Source: CAYTEO01 sp964436825
Lineage (GTDB): Bacteria > Krumholzibacteriota > Krumholzibacteriia > LZORAL124-64-63
Length of the DNA: 64,000 nt
NCBI GenBank assembly: GCA_964436825.1
Contig: CAYTEO010000004.1
Coordinates: forward strand, 62,001 to 126,000
Direction: 5' to 3'
A program made the position numbers and the translations under genes. This document shows positions 43,637-51,637 of this stretch, in pieces. The notes beneath the pieces are model-generated. The model worked only from the letters and a program-made list of their open reading frames with translations, did not search any database and was not told the DNA's origin. The first letter of the stretch is position 1. Each line of letters begins with the position of its first letter.

Positions 43637-45127
43637 ATGAGTGACCAGCAGGCGATCCGCGTCCGTTTCGCCCCCAGTCCCACCGGCCATCTCCACGTGG
43701 GCGGGGCCCGCACGGCCCTGTTCAACTGGCTCTATGCCCGCAAGACCGGCGGTGCCTTCGTGCTGCGCATCGAGGACACCGACCAGAGGCGCAGCACCGA
43801 GGAGTCCTACGCCGCCATCCTGCGCGGCCTGGAGTGGCTGGAGCTGGACTGGGACGAGGGACCGCGGGTCGGCGGCGACCGCGGCCCGTACCTCCAGTCG
43901 CAACGGCTGGAGATCTACCGCGAGCACGTCGAGAGGCTGCGCGGGGCAGGCCTGCTCTACCCGTGCTACTGCACGACCGAGGAGATCGCCGCCCGCAACG
44001 AGGCCCGCGGCGAGGTGGCCACCGCGGGCTACGACGGCCACTGCCGCGAGCTGACCCGCGAACGGATCGCCGCCTACGAGGCCGAGGGGCGCCGTCCGAG
44101 CTGGCGCCTGCGGACCCCGGACGAGGGGGAGACCTTCTGGTACGACATCGTCGTCGGCAAGCGGGAGTTCGCCAATGCCTCGCTGACCGACCGGGTCGTC
44201 CTGAAGCAGGACGGCTTTCCCACCTACAACCTCGCCGTCGTCGTCGACGACCACCTGATGGGGATCTCCCACGTCCTGCGCGGTGACGACCACATCAGCA
44301 ACACCCCCTTCCAGCTGCTCATCTACGACGCCTTCGGCTGGCCGCGCCCCAAGTTCGGCCACATGCCGATGATTCTCGGTCCGGACCGCAAGCGGCTGTC
44401 GAAGCGCCACGGCGCCACCAGCGTGGAGGAGTTCCGCGAGCAGGGGATCCTGCCCGACGCCATGGTCAACTACCTGGCCCTGCTGGGCTGGTCGCCCGGC
44501 GGCAGCGGGGACGAGGTCCTCTCGCGCAGCGAGCTGATCAGGAAGTTCAGCCTCAAGAAGGTCAACAGCTCCCCGGCCGCCTTCGACTACGACAAGCTGG
44601 CCCACATCAACGCCCAGCACCTGAAGCGGCTGCCACGGGAGAAGAAGGTGGACCTGGCGCTGGCCACGGCCGCCGAGCGCGGCTGGGCGGTCGAGTCGGC
44701 GTGGCGCGTCCCGGCCGCCGACCTGCGCGGCTACCTGGACCGGATCGTCGGTGCCATGGGGGGACGGTTCAGCAGCCTGACGCGGTTGCCCGGGCAGCTG
44801 GCCTGCTTCTTCACCGAGGACTACCCGGTCGATGCCGGGGCCGTGGCCGAGCACCTGGGCGCGCCGGAGGCGCGCGAGCTGCTGGCGGCCCTGGCCGACC
44901 GCCTGGAGGCGGCGCTGCCGCCGGACGCGCCTGCCGGCGCCGACCTGTTCGAACAGGCGGTGCGGGAGACGGCCGCCGCGGCCGACGTTCCCGCCGGCGC
45001 GGTCATCCACCCGACGCGGGTGGCGCTGACCGGCCAGGCGGCCAGCGCGGGGATCTTCGAGGTCATGGAGCTGGTCGGCGGGCCGCGGGTGCTGGCGCGC
45101 CTGCGCCGGGCGGCGGCCGGCGGATGA
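43637..45127 (+). CDS. gltX: Glutamyl-tRNA synthetase
   Basis: A 496-residue class I aminoacyl-tRNA synthetase that charges tRNA-Glu and, in organisms lacking GlnRS, also tRNA-Gln with glutamate. The Rossmann start is RFAPSPTGHLHVGGARTALF with the HIGH-like HLHVG (18-22). The KMSKS equivalent is KRLSKRHG at about residue 252, and YNLAVVVDDHLMGISHVLRGDDHISNT matches the family. A helical anticodon-binding domain fills the last 150 residues. Full length excludes the short GluQ-RS paralogue. tRNA-Gln and tRNA-Glu genes lie 2.1 kb downstream on the same strand. Whether the enzyme discriminates between them cannot be read here. Confidence 0.97.
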   Translation: MSDQQAIRVRFAPSPTGHLHVGGARTALFNWLYARKTGGAFVLRIEDTDQRRSTEESYAAILRGLEWLELDWDEGPRVGGDRGPYLQSQRLEIYREHVERLRGAGLLYPCYCTTEEIAARNEARGEVATAGYDGHCRELTRERIAAYEAEGRRPSWRLRTPDEGETFWYDIVVGKREFANASLTDRVVLKQDGFPTYNLAVVVDDHLMGISHVLRGDDHISNTPFQLLIYDAFGWPRPKFGHMPMILGPDRKRLSKRHGATSVEEFREQGILPDAMVNYLALLGWSPGGSGDEVLSRSELIRKFSLKKVNSSPAAFDYDKLAHINAQHLKRLPREKKVDLALATAAERGWAVESAWRVPAADLRGYLDRIVGAMGGRFSSLTRLPGQLACFFTEDYPVDAGAVAEHLGAPEARELLAALADRLEAALPPDAPAGADLFEQAVRETAAAADVPAGAVIHPTRVALTGQAASAGIFEVMELVGGPRVLARLRRAAAGG

Positions 45128-45150
45128 GGTCCTGAACGGGGAGGGAACCG

Positions 45151-47223
45151 CTGATCCTGCGGATCGTCCTGCGGTACCTGCTGGTGTGGGCGGTCAGCGC
45201 CGTCTCGCTGGTGCTGGCGACCGCCCTGCTCCCCGGGCTCTGGTTCGATCCCTCCCTGCCCCACTGGTGGCGTGCGCCGCTGCTGCTGCCGGTGGAGTTC
45301 GCCCTGCTGATCCTGCTGCTGCGCCCCGTCCTGGTGCTGGCGACCCTGCCGCTCAACGCCGCCACCCTCGGGTTGCCGACCCTGCTGATCAACGGGGCCC
45401 TGCTGTACGCGACGGCCCGCCTGGAGCCGGCCTTCCACATCGACGACCTGGGCGACGCCTTCATCGGCCTGGCTCTCCTGACGGTCCTGAACACCAGCCT
45501 GTCGAGCATCCTGGGGATCGATGAGGTCTATCCCTTCTACCAGACGGTCCTGCGGCGGCTGGGCCGCCGGTTCGGACCCCGTCCCGACCCCGGGGTGCGG
45601 CGCGGCCTGCTGATCCTGCAGATCGACGGTCTCTCCTGGCGCGCCCTCCTGCGGGCGGTCCGCCGCGGCCGGATGCCGGCCCTCTCGGCGATGATGGGCC
45701 TGGGCAGCCATCGCCTGTACCGCTGGCGCTCGGGGCTGCCGTCCAACACGCCGGCCGTCCAGAGCGGCCTGTTCTACGGGGACCGCTCCCCGGTGCCGGG
45801 ATACCGCTGGTACGACCGTCGCCGCGACCGGATCATGGTCGCCAGCCGCCCCCACGACCTGCTGGAGCTGGAGCGGGAACTGGCGAGCCGGCACGAGGGA
45901 CTGCTGCAGGGCGGCTCGGTCGTCAACAGCCTGCTGGCCGGCGGTGCCGCCAAGCGGCTGGTGACGCTGGCGACGATGAGGCGCAAGTCGGACCGCCAGC
46001 CGGGCGAGCAGGCCGACTTCAACCTCTTCTGGCTCAGTCCCTACGCCTACACGACGGCGATGCTGGCGACCCTCTGGGACTTCGCGACGGCCCTGGTCTG
46101 GGGACTGCTCTCCCGGTTCCATCGCCGCAAGCGGTTGATCCGGCGCACGCTGCGCATGGCGGCGACCCGCGCGGTGGGCAACGCCCTGCTGCGGGAGGCC
46201 GCCTTCTTCTGGCTGGAGCAAGACATCTCCCGGGGGATGCCGGTCATCTACTCCAACTTCGTCGGCTACGACGAGGTGGCGCACCAGGCCGGTCCGGAGT
46301 CGGCGGAGGCCCTGGCCACCCTGACGGCCTTCGACCGCAAGCTGCAGCGATTGCGCCGCCTGATCCGCCGCGACGCGCCGATCCCCTACGACATCTTGCT
46401 GATGTCGGACCACGGCCAGTCGGCCAGCGTCCCGTTCCGTTCCCTCTACGGCCGCTCGCTTGAGGATCTGGTGACCGAGCTGGCCGCCAGGGCCGAGCCG
46501 GTCCGGGAGCGCGAGGGAGGGGAAGCCGCCTACCTGGGAGCCCTCTCGGACGAGCTGGCTTCCCGCGGGGATGCCCGCCGCCGCTGGCTGGGCGAGCGGG
46601 AACGCCGGGCCCTGGACAGGATCCGCGAACCGCTGCCGGGACGCGAGCAGGAGGCGCCGGTCACGACGGCGGAACCGGAGGCGGGCGCCACCGGGGAACG
46701 GGCGCCCCTGATCGTCTGTGTCTCGGGCTGCCTGGCCCATATCTACCTGCGGGGCAGCCGGCGGCCGTTGCGGCTCCATGAGGTGGCGGCCCGCTATCCC
46801 TCCCTGGTCGACGGTCTGGTCGACCACCCGGGGATCGGTTTCGTGGCCGGCCGGGGGGAAGACGGGCGGCCGATCTTGCTGGGAGCGGGCGGGTTGCGCG
46901 ACCTGGCGACCGGGGAAGTCCTGGGCGACGACCCCCTGGCGCCGTTCTGGGAGGCGGAGTCGTGGACGGAGGAGCTGCGGCGTCTGGTCCTGGGGGAGAA
47001 CGCCGGGGACCTGGTCGTCAACGGTGCCTGGCGGATGGAGCGGCAGGAGGTCGTCGTCTTCGAGGAACAGATCGGCAGCCACGGCGGCCTGGGCGGGCAC
47101 CAGACGGCGCCTTTCCTGTTCCTGCCCAGGCGGTTAGGCACGGTCCGGGACGATCTGCGCAGTCCCGAGGCACTCCACCGGCACCTGCGCCGGCAGCTGG
47201 CGCACTGGCAGCCGGCGGATTGA
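45151..47223 (+). CDS. Holin-domain/alkaline-phosphatase-superfamily fusion
   Basis: A 690-residue protein in which a phage-holin-4-like membrane domain is fused to a phosphatase-like domain. The first 130 residues hold four hydrophobic helices (ILRIVLRYLLVWAVSAVSLVLATALLPGLWF and following) in the Phage_holin_4_2 pattern. The rest starts LLILQIDGLSWRALLRAVRRGRMPALS and includes GLPSNTPAVQSGLFYG and the late ligands ILLMSDHGQSASVPF. No ATG, GTG or TTG falls near the start of the first helix: a stop at 45133 limits the frame, and the only codon with a well-placed GGGAGGGAA is CTG at 45151. A GTG at 45184 would cut into the helix. Its substrate is unknown. Confidence 0.8.
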   Translation: MILRIVLRYLLVWAVSAVSLVLATALLPGLWFDPSLPHWWRAPLLLPVEFALLILLLRPVLVLATLPLNAATLGLPTLLINGALLYATARLEPAFHIDDLGDAFIGLALLTVLNTSLSSILGIDEVYPFYQTVLRRLGRRFGPRPDPGVRRGLLILQIDGLSWRALLRAVRRGRMPALSAMMGLGSHRLYRWRSGLPSNTPAVQSGLFYGDRSPVPGYRWYDRRRDRIMVASRPHDLLELERELASRHEGLLQGGSVVNSLLAGGAAKRLVTLATMRRKSDRQPGEQADFNLFWLSPYAYTTAMLATLWDFATALVWGLLSRFHRRKRLIRRTLRMAATRAVGNALLREAAFFWLEQDISRGMPVIYSNFVGYDEVAHQAGPESAEALATLTAFDRKLQRLRRLIRRDAPIPYDILLMSDHGQSASVPFRSLYGRSLEDLVTELAARAEPVREREGGEAAYLGALSDELASRGDARRRWLGERERRALDRIREPLPGREQEAPVTTAEPEAGATGERAPLIVCVSGCLAHIYLRGSRRPLRLHEVAARYPSLVDGLVDHPGIGFVAGRGEDGRPILLGAGGLRDLATGEVLGDDPLAPFWEAESWTEELRRLVLGENAGDLVVNGAWRMERQEVVVFEEQIGSHGGLGGHQTAPFLFLPRRLGTVRDDLRSPEALHRHLRRQLAHWQPAD

Positions 47224-47233
47224 TCCTGGGGAC

Positions 47234-47262
47234 TTGCATTTTCCGAAACGGTGCTCTATATT
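47234..47262 (+). promoter_or_regulatory. Strong tRNA promoter
   Basis: TTGCAT (47234-47239), 17 bp and TATATT (47257-47262) precede the tRNA-Gln/tRNA-Glu pair; initiation near 47269 would leave about 6 nt of leader before the mature tRNA-Gln. Confidence 0.8.
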
Positions 47263-47274
47263 CCTGCCCGCGTT

Positions 47275-47348
47275 TGCCCGGTCGTCCAACGGCAGGACAG
47301 CTGACTCTGGATCAGTCGATGGGGGTTCGAATCCTCCCCGGGCAACCA
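47275..47348 (+). tRNA. tRNA-Gln (CTG)
   Basis: A 74-nt cloverleaf with encoded CCA: acceptor TGCCCGG / CCGGGCA, anticodon stem GCTGA / TCAGT around loop CTCTGGA (anticodon CTG, reading CAG), T arm GGGGG-TTCGAAT-CCTCC. It is cotranscribed with tRNA-Glu. Confidence 0.95.
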
Positions 47349-47385
47349 CGAGACCGATTCCGGCACCTGCCGGTCAAGGATAGGG

Positions 47386-47461
47386 GCCCCCTTCGTCTAG
47401 CGGCCTAGGACGCCGCCCTCTCACGGCGGTAACACGGGTTCGAGTCCCGTAGGGGGTACCA
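47386..47461 (+). tRNA. tRNA-Glu (CTC)
   Basis: A 76-nt cloverleaf with encoded CCA: acceptor GCCCCCT / AGGGGGT, anticodon stem CCGCC / GGCGG around loop CTCTCAC (anticodon CTC, reading GAG), T arm ACGGG-TTCGAGT-CCCGT. It lies 37 bp after tRNA-Gln. Confidence 0.96.
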
Positions 47462-47467
47462 GATCGA

Positions 47468-47502
47468 GGGGCCGTTCCCACGGGGAACGGCCCCTTTCTC
47501 CT
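47468..47502 (+). terminator. Intrinsic terminator after the tRNA pair
   Basis: A perfect 12-bp stem (GGGGCCGTTCCC / GGGAACGGCCCC) with loop ACG is followed by TTTCTCCTT. It ends the tRNA transcript. Confidence 0.9.
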
Positions 47503-47529
47503 TGCCGGGGAAGTCCCGGTCCGGGCCTG

Positions 47530-47558
47530 TTGCGGGTCCCGGGGAACGTCGCTAGATT
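47530..47558 (+). promoter_or_regulatory. Promoter for the peroxiredoxin gene
   Basis: TTGCGG (47530-47535), 17 bp and TAGATT (47553-47558) lie about 97 bp before the ATG at 47656. Confidence 0.65.
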
Positions 47559-47655
47559 CTGGAGACTTTCGACCATGAATCCGCCCGTGCGACGGGCCGC
47601 CGGCGCCTCCGCGCCGCGTGATCGGAAACAGAGCAATCCCCCAGGAGGAACAGCC

Positions 47656-48252
47656 ATGTCCCAGTTCATCGGCCAGCCGGCCCCCGATTTCACCGCCACC
47701 GCCGTCATGCCCGACAACAGCTTCAAGGAAGATTTCAAGCTCAGCGACTACCGCGGCAAGTATGTCGTGCTGTTCTTCTATCCCCTGGACTTCACCTTCG
47801 TCTGCCCGACCGAGATCATCGCCTTCGACAAGGCGCTGGACGAGTTCAAGAAGCGTGAGACCGAGGTCATCGGCGTCTCCATCGACAGCCAGTTCAGCCA
47901 CTGGGCCTGGAAGAACACCCCGGTCGACCAGGGCGGCATCGGCAACATCCGGTACCCGCTGGTGGCCGATCTCAAGAAGACCATCAGCCGCGACTACGGC
48001 GTCCTGCTGGACGACGGCGTCGCCCTGCGCGGCACCTTCCTGATCGACAAGGAGGGCATCATCAAGCACATGGTCGTCAACGACCTGGGCCTGGGCCGCA
48101 GCGTCAAGGAGACCCTGCGCATGGTCGACGCCCTGCAGCACCTGGAGAAGTACGGCGAGGTCTGCCCCGCCGACTGGCACGACGGCGAGGAGGCCATGAA
48201 GCCGACCAGCGACGGCGTGGCCGAGTACCTGGCCAAGCACGCCAAGAGCTGA
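47656..48252 (+). CDS. 2-Cys peroxiredoxin (AhpC/TSA family)
   Basis: A 198-residue typical 2-Cys peroxiredoxin that reduces hydrogen peroxide and organic peroxides with electrons from a thioredoxin-type partner. The peroxidatic cysteine is C50 in FYPLDFTFVCPTEI and the resolving cysteine is C170 in EVCPADW. The GG(I/L)G region is present in DQGGIGNIRYPL, with a C-terminal YLAKHAKS in place of YF, so the GGLG/YF pair of sensitive eukaryotic enzymes is only partly present. AGGAGGA precedes the start. It is monocistronic, between a promoter and an intrinsic terminator. The thioredoxin at 56.6 kb is a possible reductant. Confidence 0.96.
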   Translation: MSQFIGQPAPDFTATAVMPDNSFKEDFKLSDYRGKYVVLFFYPLDFTFVCPTEIIAFDKALDEFKKRETEVIGVSIDSQFSHWAWKNTPVDQGGIGNIRYPLVADLKKTISRDYGVLLDDGVALRGTFLIDKEGIIKHMVVNDLGLGRSVKETLRMVDALQHLEKYGEVCPADWHDGEEAMKPTSDGVAEYLAKHAKS

Positions 48253-48281
48253 TCCGACCGGGCATCATCCGAGGTCACGAC

Positions 48282-48316
48282 CGGGCCGGGAGCGGGACTC
48301 CCGGCCCGTTTCTCTT
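48282..48316 (+). terminator. Intrinsic terminator after the peroxiredoxin
   Basis: A perfect 11-bp stem (CGGGCCGGGAG / CTCCCGGCCCG) with a 5-base loop is followed by TTTCTCTT. Confidence 0.88.
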
Positions 48317-48423
48317 CGGCCCCGGGGGGACACGGTGCCGGGGAACGGCTTGCGCCCCGGGGAGCCGGGGGCGATCGTGGTCCCGGTGCCGGCTCGAGAG
48401 GACAAGGAGAGGAGGGACATGCG

Positions 48424-49341
48424 GTGCCGGGGATGGAGGACATGCGCAGGATCGTCCTGGTGTTCGTCGACGGCCTGGGCATCGGCCGGGACGACCCCGC
48501 GGTCAACCCGCTGCTGACCTACGGCGGCGGGCTGCTCCGCCCGCCGTTCGGCGATGCCGCCTGGTGCCCCCTGGACGCCACCTCCGGCCTGCCGGGCCTG
48601 CCCCAGAGCGCCACCGGCCAGACGGCGCTGTTGACCGGGATCGACGCCGCTTCGGTCGTGGGCGGCCACCGCACCGGCTTCCCGGGCCCGGAGCTGCGGG
48701 AGATCCTGCGCGAACACTCCCTGCTGAGACGCCTGCACGGGGCCGGCCGCCGCGTCACCTTTCTCAACGCCTACCGTCCCCTGTTCTGGAAGCTGAGCGA
48801 ACAGCAGCGCTGGCGCCTGTCCGCGACCACGGTGGCCACGCTGGCCGCCGGCCTGCCGTTCTGGTCCCTGGACGACCTGCGGGCCGAGCGCTGCGTCTAC
48901 CAGGAGGTGACCAACCGGGAGCTGATCTCCCGCGGCTTCGACGTGCCGGTCTGGACGCCGCAGCAAGCCGGCCGGGTCCTGGCCCGCAACCTCGTCCGGT
49001 TCGACTTCACCCTGTTCGAGTACTTCCAGACCGACCGGGCCGGTCACGCCGGCGACCGGGACCGCGGCGAGCGGATCCTGCGCGAGCTGGACGGGTTCCT
49101 GGGAGCGGTCCTGGAGGAACTGCGGTCGACCGGTGCCCTGGAGGAGACCCTCGTCCTGCTGACCAGCGACCACGGCAACATCGAGGACGCGACCGACACG
49201 ACCCACACCCGCAACCCGGTGCCCCTGGCGGCCTGGGGGGCGGGGGCGGAGGTGTTCGTGGCAGGCAAGCACCGGCTGGTCGACGTGCCCAGGGGGATCC
49301 TGGAACTCCTGGGCATACCGGGAACATCAGTCGGTCCGTGA
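48424..49341 (+). CDS. Phosphopentomutase/iPGM-like metalloenzyme
   Basis: A 305-residue protein of the metalloenzyme clan that includes cofactor-independent phosphoglycerate mutase and phosphopentomutase (alkaline phosphatase superfamily). The GTG start has GGAGGG 7 bp upstream. The first metal motif is IVLVFVDGLGIGRDDPAVNPL, the nucleophile region is LPQSATGQTALLTGIDAA with the TGQ serine/threonine context, and later ligands are FEYFQTDRAGHAGD and LLTSDHGNIEDATDTTHTRNPVPL. At 305 residues it lacks the large insert domain of true iPGM (about 510), so glycolytic mutase activity is unlikely. The family is widespread but uncharacterised. Confidence 0.88.
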   Translation: MPGMEDMRRIVLVFVDGLGIGRDDPAVNPLLTYGGGLLRPPFGDAAWCPLDATSGLPGLPQSATGQTALLTGIDAASVVGGHRTGFPGPELREILREHSLLRRLHGAGRRVTFLNAYRPLFWKLSEQQRWRLSATTVATLAAGLPFWSLDDLRAERCVYQEVTNRELISRGFDVPVWTPQQAGRVLARNLVRFDFTLFEYFQTDRAGHAGDRDRGERILRELDGFLGAVLEELRSTGALEETLVLLTSDHGNIEDATDTTHTRNPVPLAAWGAGAEVFVAGKHRLVDVPRGILELLGIPGTSVGP

Positions 49342-49371
49342 GGGGAACCTCGTGTGGCAACGCAATAAAAG

Positions 49372-49393
49372 GGGGGAGGACGTCTCCTCCCCC
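49372..49393. terminator. Hairpin downstream of the metalloenzyme gene
   Basis: A 9-bp perfect stem (GGGGGAGGA / TCCTCCCCC) with loop CGTC is preceded by AATAAAA, so the T-rich tail is on the minus strand while the gene it follows is on the plus strand. It is a probable transcription stop of GC type. Confidence 0.5.
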
Positions 49394-49526
49394 GTGACCG
49401 CGAGGACGGAACTCGCCCCGTCTCCGACCTCGCGCTCTTCGTCGAGCTAACGACAGATCTCCCCGGCAGGGCAAGAGACGTGAGCGGACACCTTCGGAAG
49501 GCACCGGAAAACGCTAGATGATTCTT

Positions 49527-49556
49527 TTGACTTGGCCCGGCAGGGCCATGTACAAT
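49527..49556 (+). promoter_or_regulatory. Promoter with palindrome in the spacer
   Basis: TTGACT (49527-49532), 18 bp and TACAAT (49551-49556) precede the XRE regulator gene. The spacer contains the perfect inverted repeat TGGCCC-GGCA-GGGCCA (49533-49548), placed where a bound repressor would block polymerase. Confidence 0.7.
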
Positions 49557-49619
49557 GCGCAGAGACGATGTTATCTATTGCGTTCATTGATGGTGCTATC
49601 GATCGGGGGATGGGGGAAG

Positions 49620-50993
49620 ATGAGTTCCAGGGGGGAATCCAGCTCCACGCCGGGCAAGAACATCCGGATCGCCGGCACCGATATCGGTGAGCGCATCGTG
49701 CAGTGGCGCCGTCGGCTGGGGTTGACCGGCGCCGAGCTGGCCGAGCGGGCCGGTCTGTCCGAGCGGACGATCCGGGCCATCGAGCGGGGACATCGCGAGT
49801 CGATCCAGGAGAAGACCCTCCTGTTGCTGGCCGAGGCGCTGGAGACCACGCTGGACGAGCTGCTCGGCCAGGGGACGCCGGGGCAGATCGAGTGCCCCGC
49901 CCCGCCGGGACACCGCCGTCGGCGCGGGTTTCTCCTCCTCGTGCCGCTGGCGTTCCTGCTGCTGGTCGCGATCGCCGCGGCGGTCTGGATCCTGGACCGC
50001 GAAGGGGTGAAGTGGACCACCCATGACGACGAGGTCATCGCCCGGGGAGGAATCACCGGGCGGATCCTCTGGCACCGGATCGAGCCCCACACGATCAGCG
50101 CGGGCCGGCTGGCGCCCTGGTCGCGGCGGCAGCTCCTGGTCGGTCTGAGCGGCAGTTCGCGGGACGAGGGCCAGCTCCGGTGTCTCGACCTGCGCAGCGG
50201 CAGGCTGCTGTGGTCCAGCCGGCACGACATCACCGCCGTGGCGTCCGCCTTCGGCGACCGCTTCGTCACCGACGACGCTTTCGTCTGCGCTTCGATCGTG
50301 CCCCTCGACACCGACGGAGACGGCGAGTACGAGATCGCCGTTCGCTTCACCCACGCCCGCTACTATCCGTGCTGCATCTGCCTGTTCGACAGGCAGGGGC
50401 GGTTGCTGGCCCAGTACGTCCACTGGGGCCGGCTGCAGGACATCCGCCCGGTCGACCTGGACGAGGACGGTCGGGACGAGCTGCTGTGCTGGGGCACGAA
50501 CAACGCGCCGGTCTTCCAGGGAGGGACCATCCTGCTGCTGGACCGCGAACACTGGCACGGCGTCTCCCTGGACCAGGTCTGCCGTCCCGGTTGCACCACG
50601 CGGGATCCCGCCCGGTTCCGGGTCGTCTTTCCCAACTTCGGTCCCGGATTCGTTCCCTACGTGGGGGTGCGGATCGACGTGGAGCAGGTCTTCACCACCT
50701 GCTCCGGCGACGGCTCGCCGAACATCGACGCCATGGTCGGCGTCAAGCCGTTCCTGCTGCCCGTCGTTCTCGACCGCGAGCTGCGTCCCCTGTCCGTCGA
50801 CATCAACGACGGCTTCCTGGCCATGCGGTCGGTCCTGCCCGATTCCCTCCGGGGCGAGCATTCCCCCTACGACCCCCGCTGGCGGGAGCGATGGCTGGCC
50901 AGGCACTACCGTTTCGTCGAAGGGCGGCTCGTCCACCCGCCCGCCGGGACCGGCGCCGTCTCCGTGCCTGCCGCGGCGAGCGCTCAGCGGTAG
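49620..50993 (+). CDS. XRE-family regulator with membrane helix and FG-GAP/VCBS-like exterior
   Basis: A 457-residue transmembrane protein with a DNA-binding domain inside. The ATG at 49620 fits a promoter whose start site is near 49563. Residues 22-82 are an XRE/Cro helix-turn-helix (GERIVQWRRRLGLTGAELAERAGLSERTIRAIERG), 103-125 a single membrane helix (FLLLVPLAFLLLVAIAAAVW), and the remaining 330 residues are extracytoplasmic. That part contains two DxDxDG calcium-type loops, PLDTDGDGEYEIAV (about 228) and PVDLDEDGRDELLC (about 278), and PQQ-like turns (LDLRSGRLLWSSRHD), all pointing to a beta-propeller. It may be a one-component receptor that binds a ligand outside and DNA inside. It overlaps the converging phosphoesterase gene by 10 bp. 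Confidence 0.85.
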   Translation: MSSRGESSSTPGKNIRIAGTDIGERIVQWRRRLGLTGAELAERAGLSERTIRAIERGHRESIQEKTLLLLAEALETTLDELLGQGTPGQIECPAPPGHRRRRGFLLLVPLAFLLLVAIAAAVWILDREGVKWTTHDDEVIARGGITGRILWHRIEPHTISAGRLAPWSRRQLLVGLSGSSRDEGQLRCLDLRSGRLLWSSRHDITAVASAFGDRFVTDDAFVCASIVPLDTDGDGEYEIAVRFTHARYYPCCICLFDRQGRLLAQYVHWGRLQDIRPVDLDEDGRDELLCWGTNNAPVFQGGTILLLDREHWHGVSLDQVCRPGCTTRDPARFRVVFPNFGPGFVPYVGVRIDVEQVFTTCSGDGSPNIDAMVGVKPFLLPVVLDRELRPLSVDINDGFLAMRSVLPDSLRGEHSPYDPRWRERWLARHYRFVEGRLVHPPAGTGAVSVPAAASAQR

Positions 50994-51637
50994 AGCCGCT
51001 TGATCTCGCCCCAGGTCTTCCTGGTCGCGGCGACCGTACCCAAGACCGTGCAGGCGTCCACGATGCCGCCTCCCAGGCGCCGGACCGTGATGTCCATCCC
51101 GGTCCCGTTGGGCTCCAGCTCCAGCCAGTGATGGCAGGACTCGTAACAGACCAGGGTGGGGCAGGGATCCACCTGGTCCAGGTGGGCACCGCCGCCCCCG
51201 ATGACCAGGAAGGTCCGGCCGTCGTAGACGTGCCGCTCGTAGGCGTGGCTGTGACCGCTGACCACCAGGTCGACGTCGGCCTGCTCGACGATCGGCAGCA
51301 GGGCCTGCCGCATCGTCGCGGCGATCAGGCCCACGCGGATATTGCCGGAGAACAGGGGGTGGTGGAGGAACAGGACGGTGAGCTGGTCGGGACCGTCGTC
51401 CAGGCGTTCCCGCAACAGGTCCAGCGCGTCCTGGTTGTTCCAGTAGGCGGAGTCGAACCCGACCAGGTGGATCCCCTGGTCCACGACGTCGATCCAGTCG
51501 GTGGGCCAGGGCCAGGCCAGCAGGCCGTCGTACCAGTCGTGGTTGCCCGGGACGGGGCTGCTGTCGGGAAAGAGCTCCCGGTAGACGTCGTACTCGGCCG
51601 GCAGGGCGTTCTCCGTGACGTCTCCGCAGTCGTAGAC
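50984..51637 (-). CDS. Metallophosphoesterase, interrupted by assembly gap
   Basis: The C-terminal 217 codons of a calcineurin-like metallophosphoesterase; the N-terminus lies in or beyond the run of Ns. Visible metal motifs are YDCGDVTENAL (motif GDxx), SSPVPGNHDWYDG (GNHD), VLFLHHPLFSG (H) and VVSGHSHAYER (GHxH). The SHAYER form is typical of purple-acid-phosphatase-like and PhoD-like exported enzymes. The C-terminal segment ends GEIKRLYR. The missing part contains at least the first D-x-H motif. It converges on and overlaps the XRE regulator gene. Confidence 0.85.
   Translation of the reverse strand, partial: VYDCGDVTENALPAEYDVYRELFPDSSPVPGNHDWYDGLLAWPWPTDWIDVVDQGIHLVGFDSAYWNNQDALDLLRERLDDGPDQLTVLFLHHPLFSGNIRVGLIAATMRQALLPIVEQADVDLVVSGHSHAYERHVYDGRTFLVIGGGGAHLDQVDPCPTLVCYESCHHWLELEPNGTGMDITVRRLGGGIVDACTVLGTVAATRKTWGEIKRLYR

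Noticed and set aside
45151..45540. Holin-like domain as a prophage lysis gene
   Set aside because: It is fused in frame to a phosphatase superfamily domain, and gltX and tRNA genes flank it; no endolysin or other phage gene is present.
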